Positions 43,413 through 57,300 are shown, counted from the stretch's first letter. The stretch: DNA of 64,000 nucleotides from Gnetum montanum (GCA_015680685.1 MNCI01009599.1:72397-136396); one strand, 5' to 3'. Program-made: numbers and translations. The notes: generated by a model from the letters alone, not told the origin.

Positions 43413-44760
43413 CAACACAGAATTAATAACTATTTTTCTGTTTCTTTAATTTTTCAACTTTTTGTTTTCTAATTTTTCACCTTTTAATTTATTGTTTTAT
43501 CTTTTTGTCTTTTAAGTTTTTGTTTTACACATTTTTGTTTTACAAATTTCTTTAACTTTTCTTGTTTTTGTTTTGCAACATCGTTCATACTTTTTTATTT
43601 CTTTGTGTGTTTGTTTATTTTGTTAGGATCATCACCTAATAAGTGCTCCTGATGGTGGTATGAATTGTATTCCATTGATTGCTAATGTTTGGTTTTTACC
43701 TTTGAGTTATAATGTTGATACTAAGGTGTGGTTCTTTTGATATAATAGGCAATGAGTCCACTTCACCCATGCATTCATAAATTTCCATGGTCTCTCTTGC
43801 CTTGGAAATGTGTAGTCCCTTTCTTAATAATAAGAACTATCAACAAATTTGTGACTGGGCATTTCTCAAACTATGGAAGGACTCAAGGATTGAAATGGGT
43901 GTGACTTCAAGGGGATTTGATGCATTTGTGTTGGCCATTCTCTTGGGTTCTTGGATGTTTCCTTCTTGAGCCTTCCTTACCATTCTAACGTTGCTCCATT
44001 ATTAGGAAGCTGAGCTAATAAAAATAACAAGTCTTTGCATGGTGTGGTTCTCACCAAAAAAAAAAAAAAGAAAGAAAGAAGGAGAATTCAAAGTACACCC
44101 CTTAGAAAAAATAATCATATGGGCTACACGCACTAGTTATGGAACTAAATAAACATGTTTCCTCTAACTAAGGCCCTTTCTCGCTTCCTACTTTCTCCTT
44201 TTTCATTTCGTCAGAATGGTGTTGACTCTATGACAGAGGCATTCTTGCTACCTTAGGAGGATGAATTGGCCGAATGTATTAAATGCAAAGTCACTAGATG
44301 TGGTTGGTTTGAGGCCAGATTTGAAATGAGATCTACTAAGTCACATTAACCATAACTACACAAGGGGCTGTACACCACCTTGTTCTTGGGACTTCATTCC
44401 ATTCTCTTCTTTCCATCATTCTTTCTCCATTTTCCACCTCATTGCTGGTTGTACCAATAGTCCATATTTTGGTTGATGCATTATTTTCTTTTTGGTAAAC
44501 TCTCATGGTTAAGAATTTAACTCTTGCTTCCAAATGACATTTGTAGAGCCTACAGACTCTTTGAATGTGGGATTGTCAGGGCATTAAGGGCATGAGCCTG
44601 CTTTGGGGAGGACCCACTAACATTCCTATTTGGTGCATCAGTTAATTTCTTTCCCTTAAAAATTTCTACAATCACCTTTTATTTTGTTCATCTCCATCTT
44701 TGACATCCATTTTATCGAAGTTGCTGTTGTTTCTTTTTCTCCGTCTTTCTTACTCGGTGA
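43413..44760 (+). other. Element D 3' spacer, truncated
   Basis: T-rich repeats (43440-43590), a short frame (43787-43969; FLKLWKDSRI, AFVLAILLGSWMF) shared with C, and the conserved block at 44585-44625. Alignment with C stops near 44760. The rest of D, with its 3' LTR, is missing. Confidence 0.65.
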
Positions 44761-45600
44761 AGCTTTGCTAACCTTTTCAAGTAGATGAAATGTTCTTTCT
44801 TCCATCAGATTCTATAAGAATATTTTCTTTTTGGACTTACTTTTCTTCCACATGTTATTGTCACCTTTCATTTTGAATTCTAATCCTAGTTTTCTAATTT
44901 TATTTTGTAATTTATCATTTTTACCATTCTTTTCTTTTCAATTTAATATTTCCTTTCACGTACATCATCTCCTTCCAATAACAATAGTAGTTGTAGTATT
45001 TTTAAATGTCATGATCCAAGTTTCAATAAATCTATGAATCATGATGCAAGTCATAATATTTCTTACATTTTTTTAGAAAGGTGTAACATTAGTGGCATTT
45101 GATGAAAATGATAACTTCTAACAATCTTAACCAGCTATTAAATGGAATGTGTATGATGCATTCATAATGTTAAAAAGCTAAGAAATGAATCCTTAGGATT
45201 TCATTAACTCACATGGATTTCAAAAAAGGCTACTAATGCAAAATAGATAGGCCTTACCATGACATTGATTTAGAGGATTCTATCAACCTAATGGTATGCA
45301 ACCTACATTAAGAAACCTTAGGTGGTAGTGAGGAGCTAAAAACTTAAGATAGTTATGGGGTTGATACTAGCCATAATATAACCTAATTATTATACATTCA
45401 TGAGGGTGATTAACCCACAAATAAGCATTCATGAGGGTTAATTTAGATAAGTGAGGTATCATATCAAATAGTCCTTGATGACTAGTTAATATGAGTATCA
45501 ACCGTATAGTTATTCTAATGTTTGATGTGCTAACCCATGAATATCACAAGTAATGCAAATCCTGAATTCAAGGTAATTAATGCATTAGTGGTAATGATAA
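44761..45600. other. Unassigned AT-rich sequence
   Basis: No coding motif, LTR or RNA gene is recognised. It is the apparent left flank of copia E. Confidence 0.5.
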
Positions 45601-47065
45601 TGATCATAATGTTTTGTAGCCTAAAGTATGCTTCCTTTATAATCATTTTATTTTTATGTCATTGTATGAGCTAGGCTTATTATATGGTGTGTCATGTATG
45701 TGGGTTCATGTCTCCATGTAATGTATCAAATGATACAATTTTAAATTTGAAAAAGAGGAAAAATATTTGGATTTAAAAATGAGAGGAAAGATGAGTCACC
45801 TAACCCTCACCTAACTATCACCTAATCTTCTTTTAAGAGGTGTCATTTATAGCCATATTTGATTTAAGATTACTCTTAAGTACCTTTTCACTTTTATATA
45901 TATTTGATATATGGGCTATTATCTAAGTGAGTCATTTCAAGAAGAATTCATTGATGTATGTGTAAAGCTTAATTAATATATAATTAAAGTGTTTCCCTCC
46001 ATATTAATATCTTAACCATTTCATTTAATTATTTCATCTATTTTAGTTGTATTTGAATATCTTATTTTCATTGCATTAATTTCACTCTTATTTCAATTTT
46101 TTTTAATCATTTGTATTAATAAAAAAAAGGAGGAACAAGAAAATCTTGTGGAAGGTCATTCTCCATTATTCTATATTGGTGATTTCATTGTAGTCAGTGA
46201 TCTCAAAGAAACTTAAGCTAAAGAAGCAATTTCTTTACCAACAAAGAATTCATTGGTGGTGATCCAAGCTAGCATTACTAGAAAAATAATTTTTCCCCTT
46301 TAAGTAATTTACAAGCCCTCAAATCCAAGCCATCTCAAGCTGATATTATTGTTGATTGTCTAATCTTATGGTCCTCCATCAATTGAGACTCATACTTTCT
46401 ATATTCCAACTTCATTTTGCATCAATTTTGGTATCCCTTGTTTACCACAAGCCAATCATAACTCATGGTATGCATAGACATACACCATAACTTCTTCACA
46501 AGTCATGGTATTATAGGAGAAAAATTAGTTTCTATTTCTACTAATCTTGAATCCACCATATGATATGATATTATATCATGAGGCCATTATGACTCATGGT
46601 CCTATCAACTAAGAAGAGGAGACTAAAGGTAGCAGTTTAACACCTTATATATCAATCATAAAATGACAATGACTCATGGTTTGGAAATCATGAGTTGATC
46701 ACAAACTATGATCTAAATATCATGATCAACCCACAATGCATGGCCTTTTATCACAAGCACTTCATGACTCATAGTCAATGTCCATGACTTTAGAAGATAT
46801 CACAACCTATGATCTGAATATCATGATCACCCCAAAATGCATGGCCTTATACCACAAGTGCTTCATGACTCATGGTCACTATCCATGACCCTAGAAGATA
46901 CCACAACCTATGGTTTCTAATCAAAAGTAGACCATAACTCATGATCTAAAATACTACAAGTCCACCATCTCTCATGGTCATATTTTTAGTTACTTTTTTG
47001 GTCCATTTCGAAGCTAATAAAAAGTTGAACATAGCTAAAAGACACCTTATTCTACTACCATATTC
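45601..47065 (+). repeat. Copia element E 5' LTR
   Basis: It matches 51170-52442 along its length (shared tcacctaa, agattactcttaagtacc, tatattggtg). Start TGATCATAATG; end ...CCATATTCA just before the primer site. A repeated unit of about 105 bp (46690-46905, twice) makes it longer than the 3' LTR. Ends are approximate. Confidence 0.75.
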
Positions 47066-47068
47066 AAT

Positions 47069-47081
47069 ATTTGGTATCTAA
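47069..47081 (+). other. Copia element E primer-binding site
   Basis: TTGGTATCTAAGG, a mutated initiator-Met-type site. Confidence 0.65.
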
Positions 47082-47159
47082 GGTTACTTGTTGAGATTCA
47101 AATATGTTAAAATAAGTGCCAATTACTTCATCATCTTTGATGGAAAGAAGAATGTTACC

Positions 47160-47920
47160 TATTGAAGCATGCTGATGAGAGACTTATTTGAGCTTAACGA
47201 ATGCCTAGATGTGGTTGATGATGGCTTTTAAGAGGTTGAAATCTTTCTTCTTTCTTAAGCTCAAGCTAGAAAGCAAAATTAAGATAAGAAGAAGATCTCT
47301 TTGGCTAAGATGATCATATGCAACCCTTTGAGTGAGAGCATTGGGACCAAGATAATAACCAAGGAAGATGCCAAGGCATTTTGGAATGCACTTGTGTAAG
47401 AATTCGTGGCATAAGTTGATGCAAGTGAAGCAATTAAAGATAATGAGTATGAGAACTTCCATATGATAATAGGCAAGTTCCTTGACTTCTTTTTTGAAAT
47501 AATATATAATATCATTAGGGGCTTAGATGATTTTAAAGATAGTTATAATGAGGAGAAAAGAGTTCAAAAAGTCATCCAAATCATCGTCAATCATCCTAAG
47601 CACACACACCTATCATCTTGATTCTTATTGGCACAAAAAATTATCAAAACCCTAACCATTATTAAGCATATCTCCCATATGGAAGCCCTTGATGAGTTGG
47701 AGTAGAAGAAAAACCAAAACTAAGCATTATATTCTTATGAACACCAAAGAGGTAGATGAGGCAAGAGAAAAGGTAGAGGAAGATGAGATCAAAATAGATC
47801 CCAAAGTCAACCACCATCAAAGGAAAATTAGTCCCAAGGAAACCCTTCTCAAATAGGAGGAATGGAAAGAGGATGTTTTGAAAGAGGTGGAAGAGAAACA
47901 TCTCAAGAAAGGTAAATGAA
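47160..47920 (+). pseudogene. gag: Copia element E gag
   Basis: Plus-strand Gag remnant: ITKEDAKAFWNALV corresponds to the AKEAWDTL motif of UBN2-type copia Gag, followed by KFLDFFFEIIYNIIRGLDDF and KRVQKVIQII. An Arg/Gly-rich stretch at 47740-47900 suits the region before a zinc knuckle. Many stops. The minus-strand open frames here are shadows. Confidence 0.7.
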
Positions 47921-47999
47921 AGAGAAACATAAAAATTAAAGTTAAAACAAGTGGTATTCAATTGCAAGAGTTATGTATATCTTGAGAATCATTATTAGT

Positions 48000-49640
48000 A
48001 CAAGGTAGGGTCCCAACCCTATCTCTCAATGAAGGTACTTTAGAACTAGAAGATGATTATGCTTCCATGGCTAGCACATTAATCCAGGACAAAGGCAAGC
48101 ATGTTGTTGTAGGATAAGCAAGATATTTAACCTTTGTATATAACAAGTATCTCTCATCATCCTCATGGATACTTAAGAGTGGTTTCTTCAACTACATGAC
48201 ATCTAATCTCTCTACGTTTATCAAGCTAAGGTGAGAAAACTATAGAAGCATAAGAGTTGGATATGGAACCTTCATTCAAATTTAAGAAGTGGTAGAATGC
48301 ACCATTACTCTTCATTATGGTCATACCATTCAAGTAAGTGATGTTTTTTATATGTCCTTACTTTTAACCTCATTACTTTATATAGAAAAAAAAGTGTTAA
48401 AGTTGTGTTTGATGGTAGAGGTTGTACATTGAGAAACCATAATAAATTCATTTATTCCACTTCAAAGTTTGAAAATCATATTATGATCTTTCCATTATTG
48501 ATATATCAAAAAATAATGTATCAATTGAGTGAGTAGAAAATCCCCCAGTATTCTTGCAAGATTATGGCATAAAAGATCAGGATATGCAAACTATTAATAT
48601 ATTCTTGCAATGATCAAGTCTTAAGAAATAATAGGTGTAAAGTGTCCTCTTATTCCAAATGAATTTTGTAAAAAATATGCTTATGGAAAACACAAGTCCT
48701 CTCCTCACAACACTCAAATGTAAAGGAGGGAAAGGTCATTAGAGCTTCTACATGTAGGCTTGGTGGATCCAATGCCAATTAGCCTATCACAAATTCAAGG
48801 TATTTTCTTACCATTATTGATGATTCATCTAGATATATATGGGTTTATTTATTGTAATATAAAGATTATGATTTCTCCACTTTTAAATATTTTAAAACTC
48901 ATGGAGAATTAATTAAATTTGAAAATCAAAGCTATTAATAATGACAACATAGAAGAATTTATGAATGATGCATTTGATGATTTTTGTAATGAAATGGAAT
49001 TGATAAACAAACAACATGTGATTATTCTCCACAATCATATGGAGTTAGTAAGAGAAGAAATAACATCTTGCAAGACTTGGCAGGATGAATGTTGATATAA
49101 GTCAAGTTATCAAACTTATTTTGGGAAGAAGCAATCCACACATCCTTCTATGTTCTTAATAGATTGTATTCATCTTCAAACAAAGGCATCATTTCATATT
49201 AAGATTTGTATGGTAAGGCTCCTAATATATTTTATTTAAAAATGTTTATATATATTTATTGGGCTTGTGTTCTAAATTTCCTCACATGAATGTTAGATGA
49301 TAGAGCTATGAAATGTATTTATATAGATTATGATTAGAGATCAAAATTTTATAAATGGTATGATCCCATTGAGAGAAAATTTATTTTATAAAGAAATATA
49401 AAATTTTATGAAAATGTAGTTTGCCTCATGCACTTTAAATTTTTTTTTTCATATTAAGAAAAGCAAATGGATGATTTGAGACAACCATCAAACGTTTCTT
49501 CAAGGCTTAAGAGAATTCATCTTCCCTCTCAAAATATTGATCATGAATTTGGAAGAAGATTTATAAGGAGTATGAGGAGAAATCATTATGCATATGTTAT
49601 CCTCATCCATAAGCCTTAAAGCATTAAGAAGGTTCTCTAG
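48000..49640 (+). pseudogene. pol: Copia element E protease/integrase region
   Basis: Badly decayed, plus strand. Visible pieces include a HGKHKSSPH-like stretch near 48690 and RYIWVY/DDSSRYIW-type residues (48810-48850) of the integrase core, and NKQHVIILHNHMELVREE (49000-49060), matching the 'TPQQNGVVERKN' integrase block. Frameshifts occur every 100-200 bp. Confidence 0.65.
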
Positions 49641-49654
49641 TCTAAGCAATGGAC

Positions 49655-50360
49655 TCAAGCCATGATGAAGGAGATGAAAGTAATCCAAAAGAACCAAACT
49701 TGAATCCTTATTGAAAAGCCAAAAGAAATGATGATGATTAACACAAGATGACTATTTAAGACTAAATAAAATAAAGATGGAACCTTAAATAAATTCAAAT
49801 AAAGGTTAGTATTAAGAAAATTCAAACAAAAGAACAATATAGACTATGAAGAAATTTTTGTACTAGTTACAAGGTTTGAGATAATCAAAATTTTTATCTC
49901 AATTGTTAATCATGATGGTCTCAAACTCCACCAAACGGATAAAAACTTAGTCTTCCTCTAGGGAAACTTAGAGGAAGAAATCTACATCACTCAACCTCAA
50001 TTTTTCATCAAGAAAGATGAAGAAGAAAAGTTATACAAGCTTAATAAAGCATTGTATTCTTTGAAGCATGTCCTAAGAGTTTTGTTTAGAATCATTTATT
50101 GTTATTTGATTGGAAAAAGATATAATTCATCATTGGTTGAACCTACACATTATTACAAACCAATTGGATCAATCATCATTATTTATTTGTATGTGAATGA
50201 TATTATTTTCATTACCTTCGATAACAAGCTTGTGCATGAATTCAAAATAATCATGAAGGATGAATTTAAAATGAAAGATCTTAGGTGGCTGAAATGTTTT
50301 TTTTTGGAAATCCAAGTAGATCAAAGGCTTGATGGATCCCTTTCTTTCTCTTAAAATAAA
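49655..50360 (+). pseudogene. pol: Copia element E reverse transcriptase
   Basis: Plus-strand copia RT. DYEEIFVLVTRFEIIKIF is the DY.ETFAPVARFETIR motif. LEEEIYITQPQF and KLNKALYSLKHVLRVL are the LEEEVYM.QP and KALYGLKQAPRAW motifs. IIIIYLYVNDIIFI (50175-50215) is the catalytic YVDD box with the first Asp changed to Asn. FKMKDLRWLKCFFLEIQV closes the domain. Interrupted by stops and frameshifts. Confidence 0.88.
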
Positions 50361-50363
50361 TTT

Positions 50364-51060
50364 TTGAAATTTTTTCAAATCATGTTAAAAAAGTATAACA
50401 GGAAGGACGTCAAGGTTGTAAGTACTCCTCTTCCTTTTAGCCTTAAAATTTTCAAAAATGATGCATCTTCTCTCATTGATGTTTTATCCTATATGAGCAT
50501 CATTGGCTCTTTAATCATTCTTTGTCACACAAGGATTGACATTGAATATGTGACCTCCTATTTGGGTATTTTTATATCTAAACCAAGGTAAAATCATTTG
50601 AATTCCTAAAAACATCTCCTTAGATTACTTATTGGCACTTTTAATTTTGGTTTGTATTTTATAAAATAAGATGAAAATTTTTTTGCTTTTAGTGATGCTA
50701 ATTGGGATGTTGATGTGAATGATAGAAAATCCACAAGTGATTCAATCATCTTCCATGAAAATAATCCAACCTATTGGAAATCAAAAAGATAAGGTTGTTT
50801 AAGCCTCTCAAGCACTAAAGCTAAATATGTTGCAACGAGTGATCATGTACAATATGTTTTATAGCTTAATAAATTATTTGAGAAGTTTAGTTTTATCAAT
50901 GAAAAAACATTACATTGTTTTATGACAATACTTTAGTCATAATTCTCTCAAATAAGCATACCCTTCACAAAAAATCAAAGCATATTAAGATTAAATTTTA
51001 CTTCATTAAGGAGAAATTTCTAGAAGAAATTATTCCTCCAAGACATAATAAGAGTAAATA
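50364..51060 (+). pseudogene. pol: Copia element E RNase H
   Basis: Continues the RT frame: TPLPFSLKIFKNDAS, VLSYMSIIGSLIIL, then FSDANWDVDVNDRKSTSD, YWKSKR and LSLSSTKAKYVATSDH, the usual copia RNase H signatures (the SSTEAEY Glu is Lys here). The frame decays after 50900. Confidence 0.85.
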
Positions 51061-51169
51061 ATAATTGGCTAATCTTCTTATCAAGAGGTTACAACCCTAC
51101 AAAATGAAAACTCTACTTTTGAAGATAGGCATGATCAAACTAAATCCCACATTAGTATAAAGGTGAAAG

Positions 51170-52442
51170 TGACAATAATTTGTAGCCTAATGTGTATTTC
51201 CCTCATGGTTATTTTTAATGTAATTATAAAAGCTAAAATTATTTTATGTTTGGTATGTATATGGATCCATGTCTTCATGTAATATATCACATGACACAAT
51301 TTAAAATTTAAAAAAGTAGAGGAAGATTTAAATATAAAGATAAGAGGGAAGATGAGTCATCTAACCATTACCTAATCTCCTTCTAAGAGGTGTCAATTTT
51401 AGCCATATTTGATTTGAGATTACTCTTAAGTACCTCTTCACTTTTCTATATATTTGATGTATGGGATCTCCTCTAAGCAAGACATTCCAAAAATTCTCCA
51501 TTGATGTATGTTTAAAGCTCCCAATAATAGAAAAGAAAAGTGTTTTTCTCTATATCATTATTTCAATTATTTGATATCATTATTTTATCCATTTTATTTG
51601 AATTTCAATATCTCATTTTTTCATCATTTGTATCAATAAAAAGAAGGAATATCAAGAAACTATTATGGAAGATCAAAATACATTATTGTATATTGGTGGT
51701 TTCATTGTGGCTGTAGGTCTCAAAGAAGCTTAAGCTAAAGAAGGGATTTCTTGGCTAACCAGGAATCCACTGATGATGCTCCAAGCTAACATTGCTATAA
51801 AAGTTGTTTCAACACTTTGAGGAATTCATAAGCCATCAAATCTAAGCCATCTTAAGTTGATATTGTTACTTCTTGCTTAATCTTCTAGCTTTGCATAAGT
51901 TTGGACTCATACTTACTCTCTTTTTGCTTCATTTCATGTTAATTTTGGCATTCCCTATTTACCACAAGTTAACCATGACTCATTATATCTATAGAGATAT
52001 ACCACAACTTCACAACAAGTCTTGGTATTAAAGGAGAGAAATCAGTTTCTATTTTTGCCAACCATGACTCCACCATGAGTTGTAGTATTATGAACTAAGA
52101 AGAGAAGGATGGAGATAGTGTCCTAACACCTTATGTGTTAACCATGACTTAAACATGACTCATGATCTGACAACCACAAGTTAACCTTGACGTGTGGTCT
52201 CAATATTATAAGTGCTCCATGACTTGTGATCACTATCCTTGACTATGGGACATACCATGATCAAATCACAATCCATGGTCATTAACCATAAGTAGACCAT
52301 GACTTCATCATGATCCATGATTTGCAATATCATGAGTTCACCATCACTCATAACCATAGTCATGGTCACTTATATAGTCAAATTTTAAGCTAGAAAAAAG
52401 CTATAGATAGTTAAAAGGAACCTTATTATGCTACCATCTCCA
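51170..52442 (+). repeat. Copia element E 3' LTR
   Basis: Starts TGACAATAATTTG after the purine-rich AAAGGTGAAAG and ends near CCATCTCCA. It matches the 5' LTR but has one copy of the unit that is doubled there. The target duplication is not convincing. Confidence 0.75.
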
Positions 52443-53099
52443 ATAATATTAATTGGTATTTGTTGTTGGTTATAACAATATTCTTTGTAATATGGGCATC
52501 ATCTTCTAGCTTATTCTAGGTAGTAGTAAGCTAGCTTCCTCTACTGTGAAGGTGTTTTGACCCTTCCTACATGTATATCATGCAAATTATAGTTAGAATA
52601 GTTGGATGGAATTCCCAAGTAATGGTGCAAATACTATATTAAACTATGTTGTGAAAGTATTAGTGATTAAGTGATGCATTATAGATGATGGATTCAAGCA
52701 TTGTTATATTCTTGAAGCTGTGTTATAAATTTCAAAAATGGACCATATGGTTATCTATTATATCTCTTATTACTTTTGTATAAAGGATTTGTATTGGGGA
52801 AGTTGGTGTAAGATGATATGGATTTTGTTAAATGTTTTATTCTTTATGATTTGTTTAAATATCCTTATGAGATTATAAGGTTTCATACTTAATGTATTAA
52901 AATGATTTATTTTGGAGATTATGATTTTCATATAGATTATATATTTTTATAAGTAATTAATTCATGTTCCTTAAGTGATTTCATAAATTTATTTATTGTT
53001 AATTTCAAGGTATGACACGTGCCTTTAGTGGAAAAAATAAAACAACTAAAAACCAATATCAAATGATTCCTGAACATTCCTAGATCAATAAGAAGCCTT
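52443..53099. other. Unassigned AT-rich sequence
   Basis: No motif recognised between copia E and the F LTR. The left limit of F is not resolved, so part of this may belong to it. Confidence 0.4.
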
Positions 53100-54319
53100 A
53101 ACAACACTACCACAAAAACATAAGGGATAATTACATGCTACCGAAGTAAAAGATTAATTCATAAAGCTCCAAAAAGCAAAACAAAGGGTAAAAATAACAA
53201 ATTAATCATACTTAAGAAAAACACAAAATTCCAGTATATGCACAAGACCCATTGGGACATATGATAAGATGAACACAATAGAGTCAAATCCATATTAAAA
53301 CATTTGAAACCCATGCCCAAAACATAAGAATATGAAATTAGTATAAAATCCTCATCCTCAAAGAATCATCATAATGGATAAAATACATACATCATATGCC
53401 TAGATATTCATGCATAAAATCCACATCTCAATGTCCATGGAAAGTAATACTTAATCCCAAAATATAAAATTCTCAAGCATAAATTTTAGCAATAGTCACA
53501 ATGTTGATGATATTGTTCAAACTTGCTGAATTGAAAGTAACAAGAGAAAATGACTAGAATTCTTACATGTCCAAGATGTACAAAAAGAAAGATTATGAAT
53601 GCATTTATAGTCATATATAATATCAATAGGTAACAATAACAATTTCACAAGCACACTCCAGCACCATGAGACTTTAATTTGGTAGAGCTTCTACTTCTAA
53701 TTGATGGATGTTAGCAATGCTAAATTGAAAGGGTTCATGAGATTTTTGACATGGAAAATTTGTTGTTCTAAGGTTTAGCTAAACTAATAGTTACCAAAAG
53801 ATAAATAAAAAAAAGTAATCCAAATCATACTTCTCTCATAAGAAAAGAATATAATAAAATCTAAAATAAAATATTTAAATGAATATGTGCAATTTTTCTA
53901 AATTTAATTTCATAAAATATCAATTAATAAAATGTTAGTTACTAATTAAATTTATAAAACTTTATAGCTCACTCTCTCATATATCTATACTAATAAAACA
54001 TAAAAAGCATAATTAATTAAATATACAAATAAATACATCATACATACACATGTGATCATACTTTCCAAAGATATGAAAGCCATATCTAACATCATGAAAT
54101 CTTGTCAAGCTTATCCAACTAGTTATTATAATATTCATAATTTAAATATGATACAAAAAAATTATGAAAATACATAAATTATAAATACATCTCTAAATCA
54201 CAAATCATTACACCACATGATATACAAAATGGCTAAATCTATTATGCAATCCTAGAAAAGGCACACTTAAGTATAAGAAAAGATACTGATTATAATATTA
54301 AAAAATATAGGGTGTTGCA
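53100..54319 (-). repeat. Chromovirus element F, 3' LTR (far end unresolved)
   Basis: On the minus strand TGCAACACCC begins at 54319, just after the polypurine AGCAAGGGAGAA (54320-54331). This is a typical Del/Tekay-type LTR start. No second LTR lies in the window, so the left boundary is a guess. Confidence 0.5.
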
Positions 54320-54331
54320 TTCTCCCTTGCT

Positions 54332-55790
54332 TAAGACTCTTCCTATCAAAAGATGTCGAGATATGTAGAATATTCATTAAACTCAAGTTTCCATATAGTT
54401 GTTTGCAAACCATAAAGACTCCATAAGACTTTGACCTTTGGAAAAGCCTTACTCTTTAGCCTACATTTTATCCAATCCATGATCCTAATTAAGTATTATA
54501 TATAAGAAGCATCAACCTCAAGCTATACTTTAGACTAATTAACTACATGGTTATCATCTAATAGATACCTCTACAACATAGAGACATGAAATAAATTATG
54601 TAGACTCAAAAGCTTTGGAGGCAAACTAACATGATAGATGATATCATCCACCTGTTACAACACCTTAAAGGATCTTATGTACTAAGGAGTAATCTTACCT
54701 TTCCTTCCAAAGTGCATCAATTCCTTCAAAGGAAAGACACATAGGAACATCTTGTCCCTAGTTACATACTTAATTTTCTTCTTCTGTGATTAGCATAACT
54801 CACTTGTAAATCTTTAGTTTCTTTAACTTGCTCTTAAATCACCCTAATCTGATCTATCATCTATACCACTATGTTTGTACTAACTTCTTATTAATCATCT
54901 ATAATGTCCCAACAAAAAGAAATCTTGTATTATATACCATAGAAGCACCATATGGTTCCATCTTCAAACTAGCTTAATAGTTATATTATTATAGAAAACT
55001 CTACCAATGATAAATTCTATACATAAAATTAAGTAGATAATAAAGACACCAAAACATCTTGTTGTAAAATCAAACCATGTGACCCAATTTTGCTATTAGG
55101 AATCATGCTTCTCAAATAGATTTCATGGAAAACTAGCTATTTGAATACTAACAAGTGCATGATCTCAACATGTCCTCATGCATCTAGTTATTTTGCTTAA
55201 TTTGCCTATCTAATTGAGGATGATTCGCTAAACTAAATTTTAACTTGGTATCCAAGCTCTCCATGAAAACATGCCAAAAATAAGAAGTAAAATTTTCATC
55301 ATAGTTAAAAATAATCTTAACCAGAATGTCATGGAATCATACTATCTTGGAGATAAATAGCTATATCACATACTTTACTCTAGTAGTTATGTTTGTAGAT
55401 AAGAAATCAATAGAATTGGTTAACACTAGTATGAGATACATAAGTGATGAAATCCATTCTGATCAGGTTCCACTTTCATTATGAAATGATGTGAAGGTAT
55501 AGATATCCACCTAGGTGTTGGTACTCAATTTTGACCTACTAATTGATTAAGCACTTAGCCATGAATTCACTAACTTTCTTATTCATTATTATCCACTATT
55601 ACATCCTTCTTAATAATTGATATATCTTTTTACTACCATGATGCATATGGAATTTTCTCAAATAAGCTTCCTCTAGCAACTATTGTCATAAGAACTTAGG
55701 CACACAAATGTAATCCTTAAAGTAAAGTAGATCTTGTGAATCTAAAACCACTAATGAATCATACAACTATCTAAACTTTTAGCAATAAGA
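54332..55790 (-). pseudogene. pol: Chromovirus element F integrase and C-terminal region
   Basis: Minus-strand Ty3/gypsy integrase. HHGSKKIYQLLRRM and EFMAKCLIN match the zinc-binding HHCC region and linker. KWNLIRMDFIT starts the core. ANHPQLDRQIKQ (55190-55230) is the YHPQTDGQTE core motif. VKETKDLQVSYANHRRRKL, LEGKVRLLL and PLRCCNRW follow as the GPY/F-type region before the polypurine tract. A chromodomain is not readable. Many stops. Confidence 0.8.
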
Positions 55791-55799
55791 ATCTTGCTA

Positions 55800-57300
55800 T
55801 TGCACTATATGAATTAGCTTTATCACATTGAGCTGAATCACCAAGCTAGGGAGTTTAATAACCGCTCAACTTAAAGCATTCACAAAAAATATTACTTCTA
55901 CTTATCTCATACTAGATAGTAATGTTAAGTTGGTGTACTCTACCCACCTTGTTTGATACAAGTTAAGATATGGTAGATTCATCAAGTATTGCATCCTTTT
56001 ATGATCAATCCAAATCATCAACCACTCATGATAGAGATAATGACACCACACCTTAAGAGTAAACACAAATGTACCTAACTTTAAATCATGGTTAGGGTGC
56101 TACATCTCTTGAGGCCATAATTATTTTAAAGCATACACCACCACTTTTTCATCTTGCATGAGTTTACACCCATAACCATCACTTGAACCATTGATGAAAA
56201 CATCATATAGCTTGCAGGGAGTGGGTGAAATCAAAATAGGAGTTAAAAATAGTTGACTCTTAAGCTCATAAAAATCATCCTAGCAATGTGAATTTGACAT
56301 GAATCCAACTTCCATATGCAATAACATTTTCAAAGACATAATGCAACAGAAGTTCTCAATGAATCTAGTATAGTAACCTATCAACCTCAGAAAGCTATGA
56401 ACCTTTCTAATATTCTTAAATGTTAGTAGGATACACCATCACTTTGATCATTGAAATAACATGCCCAAAGAAGTGAATCTCTCTACTAAAAATAAATACT
56501 TACATGATCTTTCAAAGAATTTTTTCTTCCTACTAATCTATAATATTATTCTCAAGTGATGGTAATGACATTAATTAGATGATGAATACACTAATATGTT
56601 ATCAATGAACACAATGAAAAAAAATATATTTAGGTAAGTTGCTATAAAGTTATTAATAAGATACATTAACACAATAATACTATTAGTGAAATGACAATAC
56701 TAAAAATTCATAAGGTTCATACTAAAGAACATACGGGTACCTCTCAACTAATTAAATAAATCATCTATCTATGATAAAGAATACTTGTTTTTCATTACCA
56801 TCTAGTTGAGCTATTGATAATTGATGTAAAACCTTAAGTTCTCATCCTTCTTCTTAACAAAGAGAATAAGCACATTATAAGGAGATACACTTTGATGAAT
56901 TAGGTCATTATGCAGTAGCTCTCAAAGCTTAATGGTTAGTTCTACTAACTCAACTAGCAATATCTTGTGTGGAATCTTAAAGATAGGTTCTACACATAGT
57001 TTGAGAGTAATCTTAAAGTCAACATTTTACTTAGGAGGAAAATGAGAAATTCCAAATGAAACACATTAGATAACTTAGAAATCATATAAATGTAATCAAT
57101 CTCTTATGAACTAGTTTCATTGATGAAAATTACATGACATATGTGGTCTGTATACATCAAAAAACAAAATTCTTAGAAGAAACTAGATCCAAATTAACCT
57201 AATGAGGCTTAGTGCATACACTCACTTATACACCATTAGTAGTCATCAAGGGGAATACCTTATGATAATAATCTAATATTAAGAAAAGAAATTCATGCCC
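55800..57300 (-). pseudogene. pol: Chromovirus element F protease, RT and RNase H
   Basis: Minus strand, in transcription order. YDIILGMNFFS (57265-57297) is the C-terminal retropepsin motif (FDVILGMDFLS in intact relatives). SHFPPK and VEPIFKIPH lead to LFVKKKDENLRFYINYQ and MKNKYSLSQIDDLFN of the RT. FIVFIDNILVYSSS (about 56555-56600) is the FIDD box with the second Asp changed to Asn. VFTLKVWCHYLYHEWLMIW, with DHKRMQYL, is the RNase H end. Gag and the 5' LTR are missing. The order and motifs fit a Del/Tekay-like chromovirus. Confidence 0.85.

Noticed and set aside
47662-47967. 101-residue hydrophobic ORF on the minus strand
   Set aside because: It is the antisense shadow of the Lys/Glu-rich copia E gag region.
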